Below are positions 25,922 through 32,592 of a stretch of DNA of 64,000 nt, piece after piece; position 1 is the stretch's first letter; each line of letters begins with the position of its first letter. The stretch is taken from contig CAZNYS010000001.1 in assembly GCA_964577305.1 (NCBI GenBank), positions 1 to 64,000 of the forward strand. The letters run 5' to 3'. The notes under the pieces are model-generated. The model ran no database searches. It was not told the origin of the DNA and saw only the letters and a list, made by a program, of their open reading frames with translations. The stretch comes from UBA9300 sp964577305 (GTDB taxonomy: Bacteria > Bacteroidota > Bacteroidia > Bacteroidales > VadinHA17). The position numbers were made by a program, and so were the translations under genes.

Positions 25922-26269
25922 TTAGTCCTTGTTCAGGATGGAGTCAATATTATCGATATAATCAAGGCTGTTGTCAAGATAGAATGCTATTTCGGGTATT
26001 ATCCTCAGCTGTTTACGTATTTTGTTTCCCAGTTCGTTTCTTATCCTGGGTGTATTGTCAGTTATACGCCCCAGTGCAGTTTCACTGTTATCAGAAGGGA
26101 ATATGCTGAGGTATATTTTAGCCAGGCTGAGGTCAGGGCTTACCCTTACGGTTGTTACCGTTAACATTTTGCCCCTGGCCAGTTCTGTGGTTTTTTGTCT
26201 GAGTATCTCAGCCAGCTCTTTCTGCAATAATCTCGCTACTTTCTTCTGTCGTGTTGATTCCATAAGCAT
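25922..26269 (-). CDS. rbfA: Ribosome-binding factor A
   Basis: A 30S maturation factor of normal length (115 residues) with the KH-like fold. The N-terminal helix is STRQKKVARLLQKELAEILRQ, then VTTVRVSPDLSLAKIYLSIFP, and RIRNELGNKIRKQLRIIPEIAF with the typical LR-x-PE-x-F ending. Translation may start at 26269 or two codons later (26263). It is the first gene of a five-gene operon, preceded by a TATCTTTG element. Confidence 0.95.
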   Translation of the reverse strand: MLMESTRQKKVARLLQKELAEILRQKTTELARGKMLTVTTVRVSPDLSLAKIYLSIFPSDNSETALGRITDNTPRIRNELGNKIRKQLRIIPEIAFYLDNSLDYIDNIDSILNKD

Positions 26270-26280
26270 GCTGATTTCTG

Positions 26281-26288
26281 CAAAGATA
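26281..26288 (-). promoter_or_regulatory. -7 promoter element for the rbfA operon
   Basis: TATCTTTG on the minus strand, 12 bases before the rbfA start; a short leader is implied. Confidence 0.5.
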
Positions 26289-26341
26289 GTAAAAGCTTAA
26301 CGGGCCTGGAATCTTATATTGGTTATTTATTAAAAATAAAG

Positions 26342-26349
26342 TAGGTTTG
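26342..26349 (+). promoter_or_regulatory. -7 promoter element for trpS
   Basis: TAGGTTTG matches TAnnTTTG and is 24 bases before the ATG at 26373. The predicted transcription start would fall at or after the TTG at 26352, so that TTG cannot be the main start codon. Confidence 0.55.
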
Positions 26350-26372
26350 CGTTGAAATTTAATTCTTCAGAG

Positions 26373-27362
26373 ATGGATACGGTAGTAAGCGGCATCAGGT
26401 CAACAGGCAATCTGCACCTAGGTAATTATTTCGGCATGGTAAGCAATGCGTTAAAGATGCAGCACGAGAACAAGTGTTATTTCTTTATTGCAGATTATCA
26501 TTCGCTTACCACACATCCCAACCCCACCGACCTGCATTGGAATATACGGCAGGTAATGACCGAATATCTGGCTTGCGGTATTGATCCTGACATAGCCACA
26601 CTGTTTATCCAGAGTGATGTGCCGGAGGTATGCGAGCTGTACCTGCTGCTCAATATGAATGCCTATGTTGGTGAGCTTGAGCGCACCACATCATTCAAGG
26701 AGAAGGTGAGGAGGCAGCCGGGGAACGTGAATGCCGGACTGCTTACCTATCCTGTGCTCATGGCAGCCGATATAATTATTCACAGGGCCAACAAGGTCCC
26801 TGTGGGAAAGGACCAGGAGCAGCACCTGGAGATGACCCGTAAATTTGCCCGCCGCTTTAATACCATGTATAATGTTGATTATTTCCCTGAGCCTGATGCA
26901 TATAATTTTGGTGAAGAGCTGATAAAGATACCCGGACTTGATGGTACCGGTAAGATGGGCAAGAGCGAGGGTAATGGCATTTTGCTGGTGGATGACCCGA
27001 AGACCATACGAAAAAAAGTTATGAGGGCTGTTACCGATACCGGCCCGGAGAAACCCAACCAGGAACCGTCGGATCCCATAAAAAACCTGTTTACACTGAT
27101 GGAGGTGATGTCTGATCCTTCCACGGTGGAATTTTTCAGGGAAAAGCATGCTTCCTGCGAGATACGCTATGGCGACATGAAGAAGCAGCTTGCCGAGGAC
27201 ATAATTAATTTTACCACTCCCATACGCAAGAGGATAAATGAAATAACTGCAGATAATGCCTACCTGTCAAAGGTTGTCAGGGAAGGAGCGGAGAAAGCCA
27301 GGGAGAGCGCGGGGAAGACGATCCGGGATGTAAGGGAGATAATTGGATATAAAGAATTTTAG
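26373..27362 (+). CDS. trpS: Tryptophanyl-tRNA synthetase
   Basis: A class Ic synthetase of 329 residues. It has the HIGH-type motif STGNLHLGNYFG near the N-terminus and the KMSKS-type motif GTGKMGKSEGN at about 195-205. Other family segments include NMNAYVGELERTTSFKEK and PVLMAADI. I chose the ATG at 26373 over the TTG at 26352 because of the promoter position. It is followed by a fold-back repeat that may act as its 3' end. Confidence 0.95.
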   Translation: MDTVVSGIRSTGNLHLGNYFGMVSNALKMQHENKCYFFIADYHSLTTHPNPTDLHWNIRQVMTEYLACGIDPDIATLFIQSDVPEVCELYLLLNMNAYVGELERTTSFKEKVRRQPGNVNAGLLTYPVLMAADIIIHRANKVPVGKDQEQHLEMTRKFARRFNTMYNVDYFPEPDAYNFGEELIKIPGLDGTGKMGKSEGNGILLVDDPKTIRKKVMRAVTDTGPEKPNQEPSDPIKNLFTLMEVMSDPSTVEFFREKHASCEIRYGDMKKQLAEDIINFTTPIRKRINEITADNAYLSKVVREGAEKARESAGKTIRDVREIIGYKEF

Positions 27363-27381
27363 AGGATTTTTGACAGGGTGG

Positions 27382-27464
27382 GAATATAGAATATCGAATG
27401 ACGAATTATGAATGATGAATAAATTCTGCATTCATTGATCATTATTCGATATTCGTTATTCAAA
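27382..27464. repeat. Fold-back repeat, GAATATCGAAT family (left of four-helix gene)
   Basis: The left arm carries GAATATAGAATATCGAATG and further GAAT units. The right arm (27428-27464) has the complement ATTATTCGATATTCGTTATTC. Together they can form a hairpin of about 35 bp. It lies 20 bases after trpS. Confidence 0.8.
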
Positions 27465-27496
27465 ACCCTGCTATTACCAGTACAATGAATAGGTAA

Positions 27497-27868
27497 TTAG
27501 GACTTTAGCTTCAACATATTTCCCTGAGCGGTTTTTACGCTTTTTACAAAAATTGAGATTAGTTCGTTACTCTCTTTTATTCCCTCCTCAAGAAGCGCTG
27601 AATCAGCCACCAGATTTGATTTCTTTAATATTTTCATACACACAAGACTTTCTCGAAGTTCTTTTAAGATAATACTGACCTTATGTATGAAGTCTTTTCT
27701 TGACTCAGCACTCTGGGCCTCACCATAATTAAGTGATGGAGAAGTTCCAGACTTCACCAGCTGATTTCCCAGATGCCGTCCCTCGACATTATTTGGAAGA
27801 AGCTTTACTATCTCAATCGACAAAACAGCATAATCGATAAGTCTTTCCTCTAGATCATATTTTTTCAT
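27497..27868 (-). CDS. Four-helix-bundle protein (second paralogue)
   Basis: A 123-residue, almost wholly helical protein of the same family as the gene at 12376-12825, with the pattern LEERLIDYAVLSIEIVKLLP, then GNQLVKSGTSPSLNYGEAQS, RKDFIHKVSIILKELRES, and ALLEEGIKESNELISIF. The family's function is unknown. It is a lone gene flanked on both sides by copies of a GAATATCGAAT-type fold-back repeat (27382-27464 and 27951-28025), like its paralogue within a different repeat family. Confidence 0.87.
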   Translation of the reverse strand: MKKYDLEERLIDYAVLSIEIVKLLPNNVEGRHLGNQLVKSGTSPSLNYGEAQSAESRKDFIHKVSIILKELRESLVCMKILKKSNLVADSALLEEGIKESNELISIFVKSVKTAQGNMLKLKS

Positions 27869-27950
27869 AGGATGAATTATTTACAGCGAAACATTTGTTC
27901 TAATTTAAGAAATATCTGACATTATCAGCTGGGTTTACTTATGAAATGTT

Positions 27951-28025
27951 AGAATGCAGAATATCGAATAACGAATATAAAATTTATCACTTCATAATTC
28001 ATTGTTCGATATTCGATATTCATAA
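27951..28025. repeat. Fold-back repeat, GAATATCGAAT family (right of four-helix gene)
   Basis: The left arm is GCAGAATATCGAATAACGAA (from 27956) and the right arm is ATTGTTCGATATTCGATATT (from 28001). Same family and orientation as 27382-27464. Confidence 0.8.
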
Positions 28026-28150
28026 CCTGGCTAAGAGCTGTAACCAGGAAATAATAAACTCGGTATACAAAGTAAAAGCCAGGTAAGATCTTGTTTACCT
28101 GGCTGCCCTAAATTCGAGGTATATATTGGAGATTGCCTGTGTACAAAATA

Positions 28151-28189
28151 AGAAGCAAATAGTATGCCAAAACCCTATTTGCTTCTTTT
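28151..28189 (+). terminator. Bidirectional terminator-like hairpin
   Basis: A perfect 12-bp stem AGAAGCAAATAG / CTATTTGCTTCT with a 12-base loop, followed by TTT on the plus strand; the minus side is followed by TATTTTG. No adjacent plus-strand gene ends here, so it may belong to an unrecognised transcript. Confidence 0.6.
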
Positions 28190-28231
28190 AAATTATTTAC
28201 CCTATCTTCTATAAATTACTTTTTAAAGAAA

Positions 28232-28348
28232 GAAAGGCGGTCGCAAACCCTAACAACCAGACTGTCGAATGGAAATGAAAATGGAAATGGAAATGAATCC
28301 ATGTAGAAATAAACCTAACTCTTTGTAAAGAACCATTGACCGCCTTTC
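28232..28348. ncRNA. Candidate structured RNA closed by an 11-bp stem
   Basis: GAAAGGCGGTC (28232-28242) pairs perfectly with GACCGCCTTTC (28338-28348), enclosing about 95 bases that include a GGAAATG hexamer-like run. On the minus strand the closing stem is followed by a T-rich tail (TTTCTTT); on the plus strand a strong terminator follows at 28396-28424. It could be a small RNA with paired ends or a short inverted-repeat element; the strand is undecided. Confidence 0.35.
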
Positions 28349-28395
28349 GTCCATTTTTTGGTTGGGATGACCGGACCTTTTTTTGGACATCCCAT

Positions 28396-28424
28396 GCCTG
28401 CATGTCTTGGGGCAGGCTTTTTTT
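28396..28424 (+). terminator. Intrinsic terminator
   Basis: GCCTGC / GCAGGC stem with a 10-base loop followed by seven T on the plus strand. There is no plus-strand protein gene upstream within 1 kb, so it would end a non-coding transcript such as the candidate at 28232-28348. Confidence 0.6.
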
Positions 28425-28617
28425 CCTGAAATAAAGGTACTTGTATATTATGTGACGGACAAATTCTCACAGTGATGTTCCTCATGGCTAATGGTAATTT
28501 GCATCATATTATCATGGTGATAAAGATCATTGTCGGTCCTTAATTGGTCCCGAATCTTCGATTCGAGGATCCTCGAAAAAGCAGATCTTTTTCGGGACAG
28601 TCCTCAGTCGGCATGTA

Positions 28618-29559
28618 TCAATTACCAGACACAAGTGTTGAATCGGGTTCTGCAAATATGTCACGGTTTTCGCCACCTGACCATTCAGTTACTTGGCGTT
28701 CATATACATTATACCTGTCGCCGGCTCTCAGGAGGAAAAATTTTCCGCCGTTAGATAAAGGTGATTCACTGTTATCACCTTCATTCCACAGGCTATAGTC
28801 ATATATTGCCACGAAACTTTTCCCGATAACTTCAAATTCATCACCCTGTACGATTATAGCGGTATTTTCATCCAGGCCTATACCCAGAAGGTGGGGGTGT
28901 GCCTCAATAACTTCGACAAGGTCGTGCTGGCGGTTACGTATCAGCAGGTGCTGATCGATAGCCGATGCAGTAAGGTAGTTGAAGCCTCTTTCATGATCAC
29001 CCATCATAATTGTATTTGCCTTTGTATCTCCCCTGACAAGGTAGCTCCCCTGTATTGTTGCCCCGGCTGATGATCCTCCTATCACGCCTCCACGGTCAAG
29101 GATTTTTCTTATCTCTTGTTCGGTTATGGTTCCTCCATAGGCATCAACAATACGCCATTGTCTTCCGCCGGCAAACCATAATCCCGATGCCCTTTTTATT
29201 TGTTCTGTGAATTCCGGTGTATCTGCTTCAAGCGAATCGTATGTATGAACCACTGTGACATCAGTTGCCCCACGCGCTGTAAGAAATCGTGTTATTCTTT
29301 CGTGGTTGATCTCCTCTGCTCCCGATGCAGTAGGGATAACAACTATAGGAGCATCAATGCCTCCTGCCAGTTCAATGAACCGGTCGACAATAATAGTATC
29401 GTGCATCGCACCTCCAACAATAACAAGCGAACCGTTTTCGGGTCCGTGGGTGAGGGAAGTATCAATGATCTCTGATTTAGTTGTACCGGTTTCAGTGCAG
29501 GAATAAATTATTAAAGCCGATAATGTAAATGCAAACAGGATAAGATATAAATTTTTCAT
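28618..29559 (-). CDS. Cyanophycinase-like S51 peptidase, exported lipoprotein
   Basis: A 313-residue member of the S51 serine peptidase family. The nucleophile motif is GGVIGGSSAGATIQG, with FAGGRQWR before it and GIGLDENTAIIV after, all typical of cyanophycinase-like enzymes. The N-terminus MKNLYLILFAFTLSALIIYSC is a lipoprotein signal with Cys at residue 21, so it acts outside the cytoplasm rather than on stored cyanophycin. No cyanophycin synthetase gene is in the window. The start at 29559 gives a proper signal peptide and lies 26 bases after a TATTTTTG promoter element (29585-29592, minus). Confidence 0.88.
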   Translation of the reverse strand: MKNLYLILFAFTLSALIIYSCTETGTTKSEIIDTSLTHGPENGSLVIVGGAMHDTIIVDRFIELAGGIDAPIVVIPTASGAEEINHERITRFLTARGATDVTVVHTYDSLEADTPEFTEQIKRASGLWFAGGRQWRIVDAYGGTITEQEIRKILDRGGVIGGSSAGATIQGSYLVRGDTKANTIMMGDHERGFNYLTASAIDQHLLIRNRQHDLVEVIEAHPHLLGIGLDENTAIIVQGDEFEVIGKSFVAIYDYSLWNEGDNSESPLSNGGKFFLLRAGDRYNVYERQVTEWSGGENRDIFAEPDSTLVSGN

Positions 29560-29584
29560 AGGTTGAGATTTAATATAAAAGAAG

Positions 29585-29592
29585 CAAAAATA
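29585..29592 (-). promoter_or_regulatory. -7 promoter element for the cyanophycinase-like gene
   Basis: TATTTTTG on the minus strand, full match to TAnnTTTG. Confidence 0.45.
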
Positions 29593-29630
29593 AAAAGTAA
29601 TTTCGAAAGATGACAATGTATTCAACGTAG

Positions 29631-29692
29631 AGACGCACCATGGTGCGTCTTTTTATTTGTCTGCAGTAGATTGGCGTGGGGTACAACCCCAC
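29631..29692. repeat. Two palindromes between minus-strand genes
   Basis: A perfect 20-base palindrome AGACGCACCATGGTGCGTCT (29631-29650) has a T-run only on the plus side. A second stem GTGGGG-tacaa-CCCCAC lies at 29676-29692. They lie just beyond the TonB-receptor stop and may form its 3' end, although the T-run is on the other strand. Confidence 0.6.
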
Positions 29693-29717
29693 ACCATCGA
29701 AAGTTCAAAGGAAGATC

Positions 29718-32120
29718 CTATATTTTCAGCCTGAGTGCTATGATAAAGTTGCGGCCGGGGGCGACTATGCCGGAAGCATAGGGGCGATAACGATGATCGA
29801 GTATATTTTCAATACCTGCATTTATAAGTGCCATGTTACCCAGCTGGTAGGAAGCTTTCAGGTTTAAAGTGTACCATGAGGGTGAATATGGATTGCCATT
29901 ATCATCTTCAGCATACATATGTGGTTTTTCTGCTTCAGATGGCGCCATATCTTCATACGACATCTCACCATTATAATTGGAATACAGGTCTACCTTAATC
30001 TTTTTGTTCTCATAGATAAAATGTGTTGATCCATAGGCTGGAGGCACATGCCTGAAAGGAACGCCTTCGTTATCCGTACCTTTTGTCAGGTTAAGGTTTG
30101 ATTTGATCCTGAGGTTCCTGGCGGGAGCTAACTGGAGGCTTAAATGACCACCATATATGGTTGCACTGCCGGCATTAACAATAGCCAGCACCTGGCTCAT
30201 CTCAGCCTGGTAAATTATTGAGTCGGCACCGTTAAATGAAAACTCGCGGCGGACCATAGCATTGTCAAGCCAGGTCAGGTAGCCTGTAAGCTCCAATCGC
30301 AGGATATCGAAGAGGTCACGGGATAAGCCAAGGTCGAGGTTGTAGGCATATTCGGATTTGAGGTCGGGGTTGGGTACAATCACTGCTCCGGGTTCTGAGT
30401 CGAAGACCTTGCCGGCATCATCAACATTGGGGGCCCTGAAGCCGGTTGAACCGTTAATATTGACCTTTGTTTTTTCATCTATCTGCCACACTGCTCCCAC
30501 CGATCCTGTCAGTGCCCCGTTTTTTATGTCTATCTCGTCAAAGGGGAAATTATAGAAACTGTTATCAATAAAAGTAGAGTGCAGGGTGGTATAGTTATAT
30601 CTCAGTCCACCGTTCAGGAAAACAGATTCTGACAACGGGTATTTAACTCCTGCATATGCAGAGAATGAGTTATAACGGTTATCTCCGTCAGGATAACGGC
30701 TTGATTCGGGGAATGTTTCTCCTGTTATGATATCCCTGCCTTCACCTGTTGAATTAACATCATTTGTTATTGCTTCAAGTCCGTAAAAAATAATCCTGCT
30801 GTCAAATTCCTTTTCGAAATCGGCACTCAGTGAATAGGCTATGACTTCTTCATATCTCTCTCTTATCACGCTGTCGTTAAATTTCCTGTCGTGGCGGCTT
30901 TCGGTGAAATCCTGCCGTGCTGCCACTATCTTCATGGCATCAAAAAGCCTGTTATCCGGTTTCCATTCAATGGTGGCATTATTCATCATCCATTTTTGCG
31001 GACCGTAATACCAGTCGCCGTAACGGAGGTTACCGCTACGGTACTCTACCAGCCTGTCATAGCGGGGCAAATTGGACGATATGCTGGTGTGATTAATGAA
31101 CTGTATATTTAATTGTTCAGTAGGTTGAAATCTCAGTTTAGCCGTGAGATTATGCTGTGAATAACCTGATTCCACCTGAATATCAGGATCAGTGTTAGGG
31201 ATAACAATATCATTGTTACCCTGCCATTCCTGGTACTCAGGCCTGCGGTAGCTCTCGTTACCTATGCTGCCCATTTCCAGGTCATCATATCCTGAGAATG
31301 TGTAACCTGCCATAAAGGCTATTTTTTGGCCACCAAGGTTGAAATCGACATGTGCTGTTTTTTCCCTGTTGGCAGTGGATGTCCTGGCCAGGGCATTTAC
31401 TTTAAGGTTCATTTTATCACTTGTTGACAGGTGGGCTTTCTTTGAGTGGAAATCCATTACGCCCCCTATTGCATCACTGCCGTAGACCACGGCTCCCGGC
31501 CCGAATATTATTTCGCTGTTCTCGATGATATTTGGGTCAAGGACTATTACATTCTGCAGGTTCCCTTCCCTGAAGATGGCATTGTTCATGCGCACTCCAT
31601 CAATAACAAGCAACACCCTGTGTGTAGCAAATCCCCTGATCATCGGGCTTCCCCCTCCAAGCTGGCTTTTTTGCACATACACTTCACCGGAAGTGCCCAG
31701 CAGGTCGGCAGCTGTTTGCGGATTAGCAAATTCGATCTGTGCCATCCTGATAGGAGTAATTTTGTTTGGTACCTCATCCTTATTCTGCTCCCACCTGTTA
31801 GCCGAAACAACAAATTCATCTATCTCGAATGTTTTGTATTGCAGGATAACCGTATAATCCATTTCCCTTAGCTGTTCCATCGATATGTCAATATTTTCAT
31901 AGGAGGGATGCTGAAAATGCAGGCGATCCGATTCGCGGAAAGCATTTATCCTGAACTCACCGGCCAGGTCAGTGTACCCGAACCTGGTCTTTGACTGGTT
32001 GAAAACAGCCACATCCTTTATGGGTTTCCTGTCTTCAGAATCAATTACTTTAATGGTTTGCGCAGATAACAGGCTGGAAGTACATATACTTATAACAAGC
32101 GAAAAAAGCAAGTTTTTCAT
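29718..32120 (-). CDS. TonB-dependent outer-membrane receptor with carboxypeptidase-like N-terminal domain
   Basis: An 800-residue protein. A signal peptide ends at about LLSAQ. A CarboxypepD_reg-like beta domain follows (20-105: IKVIDSEDRKPIKDVAVFNQ). The plug has FVVSANRWEQNKDEVPNKI and GGGSPMIRGFATHRVLLVID, and then a 22-strand-type barrel ends in FIIALRLKI. The plug sequence (GSPMIRGF, VLLVIDGVRMNNAIFREGN) resembles heme and siderophore receptors, so iron or heme uptake is likely but the substrate is not certain. No SusD partner is adjacent; the gene is monocistronic. Confidence 0.93.
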   Translation of the reverse strand: MKNLLFSLVISICTSSLLSAQTIKVIDSEDRKPIKDVAVFNQSKTRFGYTDLAGEFRINAFRESDRLHFQHPSYENIDISMEQLREMDYTVILQYKTFEIDEFVVSANRWEQNKDEVPNKITPIRMAQIEFANPQTAADLLGTSGEVYVQKSQLGGGSPMIRGFATHRVLLVIDGVRMNNAIFREGNLQNVIVLDPNIIENSEIIFGPGAVVYGSDAIGGVMDFHSKKAHLSTSDKMNLKVNALARTSTANREKTAHVDFNLGGQKIAFMAGYTFSGYDDLEMGSIGNESYRRPEYQEWQGNNDIVIPNTDPDIQVESGYSQHNLTAKLRFQPTEQLNIQFINHTSISSNLPRYDRLVEYRSGNLRYGDWYYGPQKWMMNNATIEWKPDNRLFDAMKIVAARQDFTESRHDRKFNDSVIRERYEEVIAYSLSADFEKEFDSRIIFYGLEAITNDVNSTGEGRDIITGETFPESSRYPDGDNRYNSFSAYAGVKYPLSESVFLNGGLRYNYTTLHSTFIDNSFYNFPFDEIDIKNGALTGSVGAVWQIDEKTKVNINGSTGFRAPNVDDAGKVFDSEPGAVIVPNPDLKSEYAYNLDLGLSRDLFDILRLELTGYLTWLDNAMVRREFSFNGADSIIYQAEMSQVLAIVNAGSATIYGGHLSLQLAPARNLRIKSNLNLTKGTDNEGVPFRHVPPAYGSTHFIYENKKIKVDLYSNYNGEMSYEDMAPSEAEKPHMYAEDDNGNPYSPSWYTLNLKASYQLGNMALINAGIENILDHRYRPYASGIVAPGRNFIIALRLKI

Positions 32121-32190
32121 ATTCCCGGGAATTTAGTCTACGGTGTGGGAATCTCAAAAACTGTACCATTGTTTTTGATTGAGAGTATAT

Positions 32191-32400
32191 TATACAGCAG
32201 GGAGCAGGGGGAGATGAATTATGAACCGAACAGCATGAGTTTGCTNNNNNNNNNNNNNNNNNNNNNNNNNNNNNNNNNNNNNNNNNNNNNNNNNNNNNNN
32301 NNNNNNNNNNNNNNNNNNNNNNNNNNNNNNNNNNNNNNNNNNNNNTATACAGCAGGGAGCAGGGGGAGATGAATTATGAACCGAACAGCATGAGTTTGCT
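32191..32400. repeat. Exact 55-base direct repeat across a scaffold gap
   Basis: The 55 bases before the gap and the 55 after it are identical and the identity stops at both limits (a T precedes one copy, N the other). This is best explained as two contigs overlapping by the assembler's k-mer length, so the N run may represent no missing sequence. Confidence 0.8.
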
Positions 32401-32419
32401 ATGCAAACTCAGGCTCCTC

Positions 32420-32451
32420 GGTTCCATTATTCCATTATTCCATTATTCCAT
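32420..32451. repeat. ATTCCATT octamer repeat
   Basis: Tandem ATTCCATT units, the inverse orientation of the TGGAATAA family at 12136-12291. Only one arm is seen here. Confidence 0.75.
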
Positions 32452-32551
32452 TTTTCAGACAGATAATTTAATGAGTGATTGATTCTGTCGAAGAAGATAG
32501 CATATACTTTATACGACATTAAATTAATGTTTTAAGTCATCAATAATTTAT

Positions 32552-32559
32552 TACTTTTG
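32552..32559 (+). promoter_or_regulatory. -7 promoter element for the envelope operon
   Basis: TACTTTTG, a perfect TAnnTTTG. The TTG within it cannot be the start codon, which moves the start of the next gene downstream, probably to GTG 32593. Confidence 0.6.
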
Positions 32560-32592
32560 GATAAATGTAGAATAAACATAAAGAGCATAAGA

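Larger units (their letters stand above)
27869..28617. other. 749-base intergenic region with repeats and terminators
   Basis: No protein gene is credible; the one short frame on the minus strand (28209-28403) is low-complexity His-Phe repeat. In order it contains the fold-back repeat at 27951-28025, a hairpin at 28077-28104 (AGCCAGGTAA / TTTACCTGGCT), a terminator-like hairpin at 28151-28189, a long-range stem at 28232-28348 and a terminator at 28396-28424. Three palindromes lie at 28551-28594 (CGAATC/GATTCG, CGAGGATCCTCG, CGAAAAAG/CTTTTTCG), the last possibly ending the cyanophycinase-like gene. Confidence 0.7.
32121..32592. other. Intergenic region with gap, duplicated contig ends and hairpins
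   Basis: A 100-N gap at 32246-32345 is flanked by an identical 55-base sequence (32191-32245 = 32346-32400) containing GGAGCAGGGGG. Right of the gap is a nested hairpin: GAACCG/CGGTTC (32378-32424) outside GAGTTTGC-tat-GCAAACTC (32392-32410). An ATTCCATT repeat run (32420-32451) and a promoter element at 32552 follow. No gene. Confidence 0.9.

Noticed and set aside
28209..28403. A 64-codon minus-strand frame with His-Phe repeats.
   Set aside because: It is produced by a GGAAATG-type low-complexity run between terminators; no start context or homology pattern.
29631..29650. A perfect 20-base palindrome with T-run as terminator of the TonB receptor gene.
   Set aside because: The T-run is on the plus strand while both neighbouring genes are on the minus strand. 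Kept only as a palindrome.
32557..32592. TTG at 32557 as start of the DUF3352-like gene.
   Set aside because: It lies inside the TACTTTTG promoter element, upstream of any possible transcription start.
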